Shown piece after piece: positions 21,455 through 32,352 of a stretch of 64,000 nt of DNA. Numbering within the stretch: position 1 is the first letter of the stretch; every line of letters begins with the position of its first letter. The stretch comes from Viridothelium virens (taxonomy: Eukaryota; Ascomycota; Dothideomycetes; Trypetheliales; Trypetheliaceae), in the NCBI GenBank assembly GCA_010094025.1, contig ML991781.1, positions 310,001 to 374,000 on the forward strand, written 5' to 3'. The notes below the pieces were generated by a model, which saw nothing but the letters and a program-made list of their open reading frames with translations, was not told the DNA's origin and did not search any database. A program made the position numbers and the translations under genes.

Positions 21455-23422
21455 ATGGCGGAAGCCGTCGCCGCGATAGCTGTGGTTGCAAGTGTCATTG
21501 CTTGCGTCCAGTTTGCCGGAAAGCTCACCACCGAGACCGTCAATTTCGCCAAATCGACCAGCAATCGCCTGCGTGAGCATCGCCGCTTGAGAGAACTGAC
21601 TCTAGAGAACGAGCACCTGACGACGCGACTTCGGGCACTCCAATGTAGCGGCAAAGACCATTTTCTCGAAAAGAGCGTGCAAGAGAAGGCAATACAATGT
21701 CATGAAGAGTGCAAAAGACTGTTGGAGATGCTGGAGTCCCTCAGAGCCAATAACGCCAGACAAAAGATAGTAGCAGCTCTTAAGTCCATCAGAAAGCAGC
21801 CCAAAATAGAGGCATGTCGGAAAAGGTTGAAGGAGTTGCAAGCCCAGTTGAGCTTGGTTCTGCTCGCGCTTGTCCAAAGCGATCAACGACAGGAGTTCTC
21901 CAGTCTTAGAGATTGCATTGAGGAGCAGCATGAGCAGAACGCGTCTGAATTGCAGCAAGCTACAAAAACCGTTACGACACAGATGCGCGAGCTGCTTCAG
22001 CGCAATGACAACGTCGTCGCTAAGATTATACGCAGCCTCGAGTTCCCTACCATGTATCAAAGGCGCCATGACCTCGTTGACGCAGCTTCAGAGACGTTCA
22101 ACTGGCCATTCTCGGAGAGCCCCATTGCTGATTGGCTTCAGAAAGGGACGGGAATATTTTGGGTTCGCGGCAAAGCAGGATCTGGTAAATCGACGTTGAT
22201 GAAGCACATCGTACAAGATCGTAGAACTTACGAGCATCTAAAGATATGGGCAAATGACAAAACACTTCTTGTTGCAGATCACTTCTTCTGGATATCGGGT
22301 GCCTCCTTACAGCGATCGTATCAGGGCATGCTTCAGACACTCTTACATTCCATCTTCAGAGCCGACCGATCTTTAGTCCCCATCGTCTGTCCCGATCGTT
22401 ACCAGAACGTCGAATTAGACGATGGAGGCATTTGGTCCACGGATGAGCTCTTTGAGTGTCTTTGTGCATCAGTAAGGGATAGTAACGTTCGTTACTGCTT
22501 CTTCATTGATGGTCTCGATGAGTATCAACCTCAGGAAGATCATCTTAAGCTCGTCGATCGTCTGAAGCAAATTACAAAATACACCAACGTCAAACTGTGT
22601 GTATCAAGTCGCGTTTGGACGATTTTTGAGAACGCATTTGGACTTAACCATCAGACCATCCGACTTGAGGAAGTGACCAGGGATGACATGAAAAAGTTCG
22701 CACGCAGCAGGCTATCTGCATCTGACATCGAGACTGGTCAAACCAATCTGGCGGATTGGAGTTCCAAATTTGACGGGCTCGTTGATGACATTGTAGACAA
22801 AGCGGAAGGCGTTTTCTTGTGGACTCACTTAGTGCTTTCCTCGATGCATGATCGCATGTTAGCTGGCATAGACCCAGATGGTCTCCGACAGTGCCTTCGT
22901 GAGTTTCCTAGCGATCTAGAAGAGTACATCCGCGACCTTATCTGGGCTCGGATAAATACGACGTGGCTAAAAGGGCGATCGGAAACAGCGTATGCGTTGA
23001 AGTTTGCGATGATTATGGTTGAAGAAGACGACGTGCAAGAAGTGCTATCTTACTGGCTCTTGTTACTCAGCAGGGATTGCGACATCAGCGAAAGGGACTT
23101 TCATAAACAACTGCGGCTTCAGTGCATTGAGGACGAGATTTTGTCTCAAATGTGCCGGAAGACAGTGCAAATATTAAGGCAAGCTTGCAAAGATATACTG
23201 CGCATCACACAGGACGGCCACGTATCGGATAGCAGGGTCGACTTCAGTCATCGAAGCATGTATGACTTTCTCAGTACGGCAGAAATGCAGACTTTCCTCG
23301 ATGAAAATGTGCCAAGTCATTTCCTGGAGTCTGATTTTATAATCCGATTTCGGATCGCACAAAATAAGCTCCGATCCAGAGATGTTTCTTTGTCGCCCAC
23401 ACCGGCTCCTCTTCGTATTTAA
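21455..23422 (+). CDS. NACHT-domain STAND NTPase (NLR-like), no repeat domain
   Basis: Single exon, 655 residues. The N-terminal helical domain (1-200) begins with an alanine/valine-rich helix (AVAAIAVVASVIACVQFAG) and long coiled-coil-forming helices, as in fungal STAND N-terminal effector/oligomerisation domains. The NACHT domain follows: Walker A GKAGSGKST (239-247), Walker B FFIDGLDEY at about 350-358, then the CVSSR sensor-like segment and a winged-helix-type region ending VDFSHRSMYDFL. No ankyrin, WD or TPR repeats follow, so it is a repeat-less member. Fungal NLR-like proteins act in non-self recognition and regulated cell death; this role is inferred from the family. Walker motifs are intact and no stop interrupts the frame, so it may be functional. 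Confidence 0.85.
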   Translation: MAEAVAAIAVVASVIACVQFAGKLTTETVNFAKSTSNRLREHRRLRELTLENEHLTTRLRALQCSGKDHFLEKSVQEKAIQCHEECKRLLEMLESLRANNARQKIVAALKSIRKQPKIEACRKRLKELQAQLSLVLLALVQSDQRQEFSSLRDCIEEQHEQNASELQQATKTVTTQMRELLQRNDNVVAKIIRSLEFPTMYQRRHDLVDAASETFNWPFSESPIADWLQKGTGIFWVRGKAGSGKSTLMKHIVQDRRTYEHLKIWANDKTLLVADHFFWISGASLQRSYQGMLQTLLHSIFRADRSLVPIVCPDRYQNVELDDGGIWSTDELFECLCASVRDSNVRYCFFIDGLDEYQPQEDHLKLVDRLKQITKYTNVKLCVSSRVWTIFENAFGLNHQTIRLEEVTRDDMKKFARSRLSASDIETGQTNLADWSSKFDGLVDDIVDKAEGVFLWTHLVLSSMHDRMLAGIDPDGLRQCLREFPSDLEEYIRDLIWARINTTWLKGRSETAYALKFAMIMVEEDDVQEVLSYWLLLLSRDCDISERDFHKQLRLQCIEDEILSQMCRKTVQILRQACKDILRITQDGHVSDSRVDFSHRSMYDFLSTAEMQTFLDENVPSHFLESDFIIRFRIAQNKLRSRDVSLSPTPAPLRI

Positions 23423-24623
23423 GTATAAATCATTCAAAATATGGGAGCACTCCACCTCTGAGCAAGTCTAGCACCCGCAAATCTGCGCACGCTGTCAGGG
23501 AGTTCGTTGTCGAAGCTACTTACTGATCTGGAACTTGTTTGGAGACTTTAATTTCTTTTTCTACAGCAGGTTGAATCGCTCTTTATTCAGCTCAACGTCG
23601 AAACGACTAAGGTAACGATAACTCATTGAGTCCCGAGAAGGTGGCCTTGCAGTCTCAACGACCGTGAGGCTCCCGCTTTCTCTTGATAGATCCAGAATAG
23701 CCACCTAATTAGGTTCATGAGAGTCAGGAGAGCTGAGAAGAGTACTGTAATAAGATGGAATACTCAGTCGTACGGAGCACATATTCCGACTGCTAAAAAT
23801 TCCGCCTTTTGGTCAGCCCCGCAATAGCACGTGAAAGCTAAGCTGGGATGCTGGGTTGCTGGCTTGGGTACCTGGATCGTGGCCTCAGACGTTTCATGTG
23901 TTTCGTTTCCGGGCCAGCAGGAAGAAGGATGAGACTTTACGGAGTAACTACGGAGTATCCCTGCCCCACACCACAGTTGCAACCCGAATCCATGGCCATC
24001 TGCAATCTGCCCAACCCAATTAATGCGGTGGCTGGATACATGGCAAAAGCCCACGACGTCAGCTTCCCACGGCTGAAGGGCACGGAACTGCTTGCTTGTC
24101 TGTCTGGACCTCTGCCTGGCAACCACACAGCAGGCTTAGCCTCTGGCATGGTTCGGCCTTAAGCCTGTGCCGTTCTTACCATAGTTATCCACGCCCCGCC
24201 GCCTGAAGTTCGGTTGGCGGGTCCTGCGCCTGAGATCCGTTGCTGTGAGGTTTGTTGATCGATCTCTTCAAATCACTTGCACTGCTAGCGACAAACGTCC
24301 GCGTCGTGGCATTTCTCTCTCTCCTATCCTCTCGCTACTGTGGTACAAGTTTGTTCGCGTCCGAACTCAGCATTGCTGTGGTGGAGTCGCGTTGCGGGAA
24401 GAGCAGCTTGTCAAGCTTCCAGGTTCGGCCTTGCACAGCTCCCAACCACCTCAATTTCTCTCGTCTTTTTTCTACCATGCGATAGGGTTTGAATTTCCAT
24501 TTCAAATCTCGCGCCTTTCCGTCCCACTGCTCGTTACGTCTGGCTGCATTGCCGGCACGCTTTCGTGCATCCCGACCCGGCCATCTTTTACCTCCCACTT
24601 CGTGGAGATCCACCTCTTCCTCA
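23423..24623. other. Intergenic region downstream of the NACHT gene
   Basis: 1.2 kb holding the 3' flank of the NACHT gene and the upstream region of the CCPSG-motif protein. A 104-codon frame at 23848-24162 looks spurious. Near 23938-23957, GGAGTAACTACGGAGTATCC contains two inverted copies of the ACTCCGTA-type motif. Confidence 0.4.
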
Positions 24624-25539
24624 ATGCTGAATCTCACACGGAGCCTTCGGGTCCTACCCACCTCTCTCATACTCCTCCTGACTCTCAGCTCAGAATGCCT
24701 CGCCAATCCAGATCCGATCGCAGCAGCAGAGCCCGAAGCGCTACCAGTACCAGCACCAATACCCGAGGCATACCCTCTTCCCGTTCCAATTGCAGCGCCG
24801 GCGCCGATTCCAGTCGCAGAACCGGAGGCAAACGCTGAGGCGCAGTCTGGGGGGAATGGTAATGTCTACCAATTCTCCGGCGCAATTTATATCAATGGAA
24901 ATGCTGGATCATATTCGAGTGCGGGAGGCAGCTACCAGAGTGCAAGCCCAGCACAGTGCCCGAACAGTGCTCCGATAAGCTGTACAAATCTGGGAGAGCC
25001 TAACTGGTATGTTCTCCGTCCAAACAGAGTGAATTCACAAAAGCTGACAGGTCGCTTCAACCCAGGTGCTGTCCGTCTGGCAATACTTGCGGCTGGGCTT
25101 CAAACCAGGTCGTGGGCTGCTGTCCTAGCGGCGAGACATGTTCTGGTACCGTTGGAGGCTATAACCAAGGAGGGTGAGTTCAAATAATGCTTTTGAATCT
25201 GAGCTCTTGAGCTGATCACCGGGCTTCAGGCCGACCACAACTTACTACTCTTCCTACGCACAGCCCACCACATACTACTCGAACCCCGGCACGACCGTCT
25301 ATGTCGGTGGCCCCACAACGAGTTACTACAACAACCCTGGCACCGCAACTGTTTTCAATGGTTATTGCTCCACCATCGTTGCCAGTGGTCCTGGGCTGCC
25401 GACCACTGCTGCCGGACCCTGTGGAACAGTGCTGGTAATCAGTGGAGCAGAGACATTGCTAAGAGTCAGCTTGATAACTACTATTGGCCTGGTCTCTGGA
25501 GGACTACTGTTGACTTGGAGGATGGGTGGATGGGGCTAG
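24624..25539 (+). CDS. Secreted/membrane-anchored CCPSG-motif protein
   Basis: Three exons: 24624-25006, 25066-25173 and 25230-25539; 266 residues. The N terminus is a signal peptide (SLRVLPTSLILLLTLSSECLA). It is followed by proline/glutamate/alanine repeats (PIPEAYPLPVPIAAPAPIPV) and a Ser/Gly stretch. Exon 2 supplies a cysteine module with two CCPSG units (CCPSGNTCGW and CCPSGETCSG), a motif often seen in fungal extracellular proteins. Tyr/Pro/Thr-rich repeats (TTYYS..., NPGT) come next, and a C-terminal hydrophobic helix near LITTIGLVSGGLLLTW, compatible with a membrane anchor or GPI signal. It is probably a cell-surface protein of unknown function. Joining three exons in phase makes the model strong. 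Confidence 0.75.
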
Positions 25540-25820
25540 CCAGCACAATGTAAGGTATGTCTGTACATAGAATGGGAGGCACGGCGTAGGTTATTGCCCA
25601 TTGGAAGCGGCTGAGCGTAAATTCTTCGGTAATCGTCGCGTACGCAGAACACGCACTGTTTGCATTGCGGTAGGAAATAAACGGAGGTCAGTAATGAGGA
25701 AATGCCATTCAATGTCATTCGTCTACTGTACACTATTCCGTTATTCTCCAGAAATATGTGTCCTACGCCGCGAGCAGATGTTTTTATACCATTGAATTCC
25801 ATCTCAATTCTAGATTGTCT

Positions 25821-26666
25821 TTAGTTTCCACGAGCCTTGTCCTCCTCTTGGTCCTTCGGCACAGAGACGAATTTTGGAACACTAAAGGCGTTCATCTTCC
25901 GCATTGCCTAAGATAGAAATCGTCAGTCAACTTGATTTGTACACGAATATCCGGTGCTGTTGTAGCCCTTTATACAGACAGGACTTACATTCTGGAATCC
26001 CGATTCGGGCAACTGCCCGCCCCATTTATCCTCCACCTTCTCAATCCGACTTCCATCGGCAGTAGTGAAGATATTCACCACAGACTCGATCGTCTGCTCC
26101 TTATTAATGCCCTTGACGACATACCGCGTCTTGAGGTTCATGCTGATGGGGTTTCCATTAGATGTGACTTGGTGGCTCAGGCGCTCGATCTCGGAGAAGG
26201 CCGTCTGGAGGCCGTACTGTGCGATGTGTATTTTGCATTAGCTTTGCTGAGCAGAAAGGGAGGAAGCAAGGCCAGGGTTGGCCAGACAAAGACGGGAGAG
26301 GTGAAGGTCACATACCCATTGTGGCTCGAATTGCTTGCGGCCCTTGGCAACAGTAATATTATCCTCGAATGTGGCTTCGTCAGTCCATAGTTGGAGCTTC
26401 TCAAGAGAAGGGCGGCCAGCAAAGAGATCGAGGACGGAGCCAACAATAGTTTTCTGGTGGGATGAGAGCTCAACGCCAGGGGCAGTGGTGATGTTGGTGT
26501 TTTCGATGTTTGGGGTCGACATTGTGCGGATCTGTTGGGAAGATAGTGGATTGGGAGATGGTAATGAACGGTTTGATGACGAGCTCTGACCGATGTTGTA
26601 GATTGTTCTGGTGGTGCGATTGAAGGTGGTGGGGCAGTAAAAACGGGTTTTGGTGATGAATGGCAT
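25821..26666 (-). CDS. NTF2/SnoaL-like fold protein, possibly mitochondrial
   Basis: Three exons on the minus strand: 26666-26316, 26216-25989 and 25907-25821; 221 residues. The first 50 residues are rich in Arg, Thr and Ser with no acidic residues (MPFITKTRFYCPTTFNRTTR), resembling a mitochondrial targeting peptide. An internal Met (MSTPN) could give a cytosolic form. The core (about 60-195) has the NTF2/SnoaL-like pattern: VLDLFAGRP, LWTDEATFEDN, then a curved sheet with MNLKTRYVVKG and a DKWGG turn. Fungal and plant homologues of this type are uncharacterised. An in-frame ATG also exists at 26801; I prefer 26666 because the extra segment is low-complexity and lacks targeting character. Confidence 0.7.
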
Positions 26667-27079
26667 TCGCGTAGGTGGCGAAAATGCAGCTGCAATTTGA
26701 GGGGATGGATGGGAATTTGAGACGGACGGATCGGAAACGTAAGAATGGCGTTCTGAAAGACGGCATAAAGCTTCAGCTTGTTCCTCCTTTGGGGATGTCA
26801 TGACGTAGCGGCGGAACAGCTAATTTAGGTAGGTTGGTCCATCGCGTCGCGTCTTACCTGTCGTCATTCTTGGCGCGTCCCTCTAGAGGGTGGAATAAGA
26901 AATGTCGACGTTAGTAAGATCTGCTGATCGTGACCGTAGCCGGTATCCTTAACCAAATTCTGCTCAGGTGAACCCTCAATCATAACTGAGGATAAAAGTA
27001 AGACCTCATAGAGTGCCGAAGAAGAACGTGAAGAGCAGCGATTTCATCTTCCGGCATTGAGGCACCTCGCCGACGTTTC
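26667..27079. other. Intergenic region, NTF2-like / deaminase
   Basis: About 410 bp with the promoter of the NTF2-like gene and the 3' flank of the deaminase. An AGGTAGGT motif occurs near 26827. No gene. Confidence 0.4.
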
Positions 27080-27607
27080 TCATTGCACTCCCTGATGTCC
27101 TGCAGTTGCAATCTTCAAGATTTCGTCTTCAAAGCCTGGTACGGAAATTGATTCGACGCCGTGCTCCGCTAACTTCGCCCTTCCTTTGTTTTCACCAACA
27201 AATGTCTCAGGCTCCTTGACGCCTACATAGACCTTTTGTATGCCAGGTCTGCCCAGTGTCTTGGTGCGAACGATTCTGTCCACGCAAGGACGATTTCCGC
27301 TCGCCCTTAGGTTACACGGCTCCATGGTGGTATAAAGTACCGTTTGATCTGGTAAACTTTGGCCCACGTTTTCCTCTTTGACTCCTTGTGCGTCAGCGTA
27401 TTTCTGAAGACAACACTGTTCCGCGTGCGTATTACCGGGAAGCTCGAGCGTGAAACCTGTAGCGAGGATGTGGTTGCTGCCAGAGTCCAGTAGTACTGCG
27501 CCTACTCGAAAATTAGACGGCTTTGAAGGTGACTTTTCGGCTTGCTGCAGCGCAAGGCGCATATAAGCGTGATGGTCGGACGGTCCAATGGTATCATTCG
27601 TACTCAT
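27080..27607 (-). CDS. DRAP deaminase-type CMP/dCMP deaminase (riboflavin pathway)
   Basis: Single exon, 175 residues, starting at the first ATG. It has the zinc-dependent deaminase signature: HAE (the Glu acting as proton shuttle) in LPGNTHAEQC, and the zinc-binding PC..C in TTMEPCNLRASGNRPCVDR. The extended SGNxPC motif and the final VPGFEDE..KIA segment resemble the deaminase half of fungal Rib2. That enzyme deaminates the ribosylaminopyrimidine phosphate intermediate of riboflavin synthesis in the cytosol. No pseudouridine-synthase half is attached, so it would be a stand-alone deaminase. It is divergent from the J-protein gene with 257 bp between the start codons, suggesting a shared promoter. 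A related nucleoside or tRNA deaminase is a less likely alternative. Confidence 0.75.
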   Translation of the reverse strand: MSTNDTIGPSDHHAYMRLALQQAEKSPSKPSNFRVGAVLLDSGSNHILATGFTLELPGNTHAEQCCLQKYADAQGVKEENVGQSLPDQTVLYTTMEPCNLRASGNRPCVDRIVRTKTLGRPGIQKVYVGVKEPETFVGENKGRAKLAEHGVESISVPGFEDEILKIATAGHQGVQ

Positions 27608-27864
27608 CGTGATGCGAGGAGTGATCTTCCCGGAGCCTGATTTTCGGGCTGCCAAATGAGAGACACCTGAGTTTGTGCAAGTTTTATCACCGCCAAACCG
27701 TGAGGGCCAAGAAACCCACTTACGCACAGACCACCGCGGGACTTACCCGGTCACCACCACGCGGCGCGTCTCAGTTACTATTTACACTCAACAACATCTC
27801 ACTTCCATTTTCTCGCTCCAAACTTCACTTCACAACCAACATCAAGCTCACAACCACCTCCACC

Positions 27865-28902
27865 ATGCCTTCCAAATCGGAAGACCTCATCGACGACGCC
27901 CCCACCTCCATCAACCCCTACGAAGTCCTCTCCCTCCCCCAAGACGCCTCCCCCTCACAAATCAAGACCGCCTACCGCCGCGCCGCACTCCGGCACCACC
28001 CCGACAAAGCCTCTCCAACCGACAAAGATACCGCACACACCCGCTTCCAAGAGGTCGCCTTCGCCTACGCCATCCTCAGCGACCCGCGCCGCCGCTCCCG
28101 CTACGACACCACCGGCCGCACCGAAGAGTCGCTCGACCTCGACGACGACAGCTTCGACTGGCGCAGCTTCTACCGCGAGCAGTTCGCAGAGGTGGTGACG
28201 GGTGCGGCGGTCGACGCGTTCCGCGCGGAGTACCAGGGGAGCGGGAAGGAGCGGGCGGCGGTGCTGGCGGCGTATGTGAAGGCGAAGGGCGACTGGGATG
28301 TGGTGTATGAGGAGGTGATGCTGAGTGATCCGGTGGAAGATGAGGAGCGGTTTCGCAAGATTATTGAGGAGGCGATTGAGAGGGGGGAGGTGAAGCGGTT
28401 TGCGAGGTATGCGGAGGAGACGGGGGAGAAGCGGAAGGCGAGGATGAGGAGGGCGAGGGCGGAGGAGGCGGAGGCGATGGAGATGGCGGAGGAGTTGGGG
28501 GTGAGGGAGAAGTTGTTTGGGGATGGGGGGGAGGGGTCGAAGGGGAAGGGGAAGGGGGGGAAGGGGAGGAAGGGGAAGGAGGCTGAGGAGGAGAATAGGG
28601 CGTTGGCGGCGCTGATTCGGTCGAAGCAGCAGTCGCGAGGGGACAGCTTTTTGGCGAATCTGGAGGCGAAGTATGCTCCGAAAGCGAAGGCGAAGAAGGC
28701 TGGGAAAGGAAAGAAGCGCGGGAGCGATGAGATTGATGAGGAGGATGGTGGGCTAGAGGAGCCGCCGGAGGAGGCCTTCGAGGCAATGGGTAGGAGGAAA
28801 GGCGGGAAGAGGAAGAAAGGAGGTGACACGGGAGTCCAATACGACGAAGAGTTAGAGAGGAAGAAGATTCCCGGGAGGAAGAACAAGAAGGCGAAGATAT
28901 GA
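27865..28902 (+). CDS. DNAJC9-like J-domain histone co-chaperone
   Basis: Single exon, 345 residues. The J domain (18-86) has the HPD motif at residues 45-47 (RHHPDK) and the DP..R..YD end. The following region (about 105-215) matches the human DNAJC9 histone-binding layout: a RSFYREQF helix, a spaced KGDWDVVYEEVM segment, RFRKIIEEAIERGE and a charged helix. The C terminus is a Lys/Gly/Glu-rich nuclear tail ending KKAKI. DNAJC9 binds H3-H4 and recruits Hsp70, so a nuclear histone-supply role is expected. The first 700 bases of the gene are extremely GC-rich at third positions, which creates long antisense open frames; these are not genes. Confidence 0.85.
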   Translation: MPSKSEDLIDDAPTSINPYEVLSLPQDASPSQIKTAYRRAALRHHPDKASPTDKDTAHTRFQEVAFAYAILSDPRRRSRYDTTGRTEESLDLDDDSFDWRSFYREQFAEVVTGAAVDAFRAEYQGSGKERAAVLAAYVKAKGDWDVVYEEVMLSDPVEDEERFRKIIEEAIERGEVKRFARYAEETGEKRKARMRRARAEEAEAMEMAEELGVREKLFGDGGEGSKGKGKGGKGRKGKEAEEENRALAALIRSKQQSRGDSFLANLEAKYAPKAKAKKAGKGKKRGSDEIDEEDGGLEEPPEEAFEAMGRRKGGKRKKGGDTGVQYDEELERKKIPGRKNKKAKI

Positions 28903-29423
28903 TCATGCATATCCAGATGCAAATGACAACACTGTTACTGTTGGCTAGTGCTAAGGCGTTTGAGCCTCTGAGTCTTTTGGGAATCGGGAACAGGAGTTTT
29001 GAGGTTCGTGCTGCTCCTGCTTTTGCACTTCACAAACACGGCATGTCATTGGCTCGGAGCACCTAGGCTTTCAAGGGGGCATTTCTGCGGGACATTAGAT
29101 GGGCGTGGCAGCATAAGATGCGCTGCTTCTAGCGGCTTATACGCAAAATAGGTATCCTACAATATATACAGACTCGTTACAGTATATACGGGATCAGTTA
29201 TGAGTGGTGATGCCCTCCAATGTCACATACTCGAGCCCCCGAACATATACGATTGTCGCAACCTCTTATGCGGCTGCCTCATGTCGTTGATGAAACGTCA
29301 TTCCTGTGCAAAACCCCTATGCGCCTGTGAACTCCGTGCGCGACCGTCCCATCTCTGTGAGCCATGACCCAAACTTTCTGCTTGCAATTCAAGTATATTC
29401 ACATGATCCAGATATTGCGCCGG
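28903..29423. other. Intergenic spacer between convergent genes
   Basis: The 3' flanks of the J-protein gene and the Zn2Cys6 regulator. No gene or repeat noticed. Confidence 0.45.
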
Positions 29424-32352
29424 TTACCACCAGTTTTCCATGCCGGGCATCGTTCCATTCATGCCGGCAAAACCTCCTTGGCCCGGCGCATAATTTGTTG
29501 TAATGCCTTGCCCTGGCTGATCAACATCCATACCGAACTGCCGGACCATGTCGTCAAAATTAGCCCAGGTCAACTGCGCGTCCCCATCAATCCATGCGTC
29601 CTGACCCGTCGTAATGTCGAAAGGAATTCCCTCAGGCGACGACATTCCATTGCTTCGGCCTGCTACAGGGAAATCTGAGGGCGCAGAGGAGACATCACTG
29701 GGTCGAATATTACTTGAGGGCGAGGTAAATGAGCCTGTGGTGTTGATGTTGTCGAGCGTATCCATATCGGCTTTGATATTGGATGTGAGAGTCGAAGGTG
29801 ATGCAAGACCCAGAGGCGCATCAAATATTTCCGGCTGTTGTGAAGCAGCCACTTGAGAGGGAGCAAATGCGGAGCCTGATGTGGAGCGTTGCTGCGTCTG
29901 TCGTCTCCTTGTTCCATTGACAGCTGAGGATGGCTCTATATCAAACCTGGCTGGGTCGAAAGACATGCTTGTTTCATGCAGGTCTGTCTGCTCTCGAGAG
30001 ATTCTTCTCTGCCGATCGTTCAACTCGTCAAGACAGCGCTGGCCTAGTGAATTGGTAGAGGCGGACACACTCGTTCGTTCACGATCCCAATTCGCCCCGT
30101 TACCTGGATCGCTGGTGAAAATTTGTGGATCCAAGCGAACGCTCTGATCAACTAGACTCGCCTGTATATTGGCGACATTGTTGTCGTCAAATAATGTCGC
30201 CTTCGCTCTTTGCAATGCGATATGCTCCTGCTCCAATTCCCGCGTCCGGACAGATTTGGCCTTTGCCCATAGCTTCCGCAAAGGCTTCCAGAGGTGTCCA
30301 CGTTTCTCATCACCCTGAACCAGAACCTGACCCTTCATCGTCCTTTCCACCGCGGCCCAGGCTCGGTCCACCATTGGCCCCTTCGTTCTTACACATAGCT
30401 CCGTCAGGAGAAAAGCGAGAGCGTGCCATTGTACATAGGTCTTGATCAGCCACCCCCACTTCATTGTCTGAGCCTCAGTCTCAAGTAAAAGCATGTATTC
30501 AATGTTTTCCAGTGAGGTTAGGAATAGCTTGTCTTTAACATCTGGAGGAAGTGAACGGCCTCCATCCTTACGCTGGAAGGGGTGATAAATCATGAGCCAC
30601 ATTTTAGCCATGATGAGTCGGCAAGTTGTCGCGGTAACCCAATAAAGTGGGACACTCATATCGCAGTACTTTAGGTATCGCTCCTCGAGTCGTTGATGGC
30701 ATTCTGTCACCCATCTCTTTTTGTCTTCAAATGTTGCCGAGCTGAACTTTTCGAAGCACATCTTAGGATTGGGTGGCACGTAATTGAGCCGGCGGAAGGT
30801 ACTTGTGACTTCACATCTGATCAATGAGAAAGTCATCTCCGTGAAGCCTGCACGTAGTTCGGGAAATTCAGTCATATCAGGAGATATCTCGTTATCGTTG
30901 ACGTTCAGCGGCATCTCCGTATCGAATAGCTGATCAATGACCGAGGGGTCGCAGCCGTGATCTTCGGATGCACGAGAATCTAGAATGCAAATCTGCCACC
31001 AAAGTCGTCGTCGAATCTCCGTTTCAAAGGGGGAGAGGTTGAAATGGGAACCATCGCGATGCAATCCCAACGTTTGCGCAATCCGTACGATTAGACCGGT
31101 CAATGTCCAGATTGTCCGCGCGTCGTCATTTCGACGTAAGCAAAGGAGAAACAGCACAAATCCTTGCAAGACAACCATTTCTTCCGTAATGAGGAAATTG
31201 GCGCGAGCCAAAGCTTGTTGGACCCCGAACTGATACCGTCCCAGTAACACGCTTCTTTCTTCGCCAAAAGTCTCCATGCATTGTTCTGGGGACAAACTCG
31301 TGATCACACAATAATAGATAGCAAAGAAGAGAACTTCCAGACCCTTGGGAAGCTTGTCAAGCTTTTCGGCATGAGCCAGGAGCAAAGGCTCGGCTGTAGG
31401 CATGTGTAGTAGCTTGACGACTGGATCGACGTTCTCTTTGAAAAGTTGTATGTATACTTTTACAGTATGGAAGGGTGGATGAAGGGGAAACATGTTGATG
31501 TTGGAGGAGCTATAGCCAAACATAAATCCTTGGAGATCTGACTGAACCTGAGATTGAGATGTTGGAGACATGGAGTCTGTTTCGTCCTCAGTATCTTCAT
31601 TTAGAATGCCTTTAATGTCCTCGACCTGTTCACAACTGGCATTAGTGAGGGTTACATCAAATTATAAGAGCAATAAACAGTCCACAATTAAGCTATCCTT
31701 GGCTTACCTCACCGCTCAAGCTCGCCCAAAAACTATTGTTCACGTATCGGCTTTTTCCCTCATGAATGACCAACCTGCCGAAGCGGTTTTCAAACTCACG
31801 ATTTACTGGGTCCTTGTCATTGTCAGGCAAATTAGAGTCGGCAGTTGCATCCGGGCTATCATCCGGCGGGGCTACCGGACTCCAAGCCTTCTCCCCGTTC
31901 AAAGAATGTATGCTATCCCTATGGTTGAGGACAGGAACATCACTTTTGCTGCCTTGCCGACTGTTCCCATTGACGCTGTGGTGCTCTTCAATCTCTGGTT
32001 CAAGACTCTTCATGATACCTTCGAGTCGTCTCAGGCGGTCCATTAAGTCTCCATCAGTACTCTTCTTAACCTTCCGCGGCGCTCGACCCGGAGCAGGATA
32101 TATGCAGTCGATATGTGCGCGAACACAATTCGAACATGGATGCTTCTTGTCGCATTTGACTTTGCGACGCCGGCAAGTGACACATGAACGGGGATTCAGA
32201 GAACTACTTCCGGACCCACTAGAGCTGGTGGTGTTGGTCGCAGGAGTGCTGACTTGATGAGCTGGAAGAGCCGAGATGGGTAGCGAGGATGCAGTGGACT
32301 GTGGGGACGAGTTCTGTACGCCATGGAAGGCATCGGTAGGCGAAGCTGTCAT
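29424..32352 (-). CDS. Zn2Cys6 transcription factor with fungal-specific TF domain
   Basis: Two exons on the minus strand, 32352-31708 and 31625-29424, with an 82 bp intron; 948 residues. The binuclear zinc cluster C-x2-C-x6-C-x5-C-x2-C-x6-C is intact (Cys57, 60, 67, 73, 76, 83), followed by a basic linker and a short coiled coil (LMDRLRRLEGIMKSL). The middle homology region at about 260-560 contains the GLIVRIAQTLGLHRDG and RRRLWWQI motifs of the fungal transcription-factor domain (PF04082). The C terminus is Ser/Asn/Gln-rich and acidic, a likely activation region. It is nuclear; target genes are unknown. The exopolygalacturonase gene lies upstream in the same orientation, but regulation of it is only a guess. 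Confidence 0.88.

Noticed and set aside
23848-24162. 104-codon plus-strand frame
   Set aside because: Overlaps antisense frames of equal length and has unusual composition with no family resemblance.
28170-28922. 250-codon minus-strand frame opposite the J-protein gene
   Set aside because: Ser/Phe/Pro-rich antisense shadow of Lys/Glu/Gly codons; no domain.
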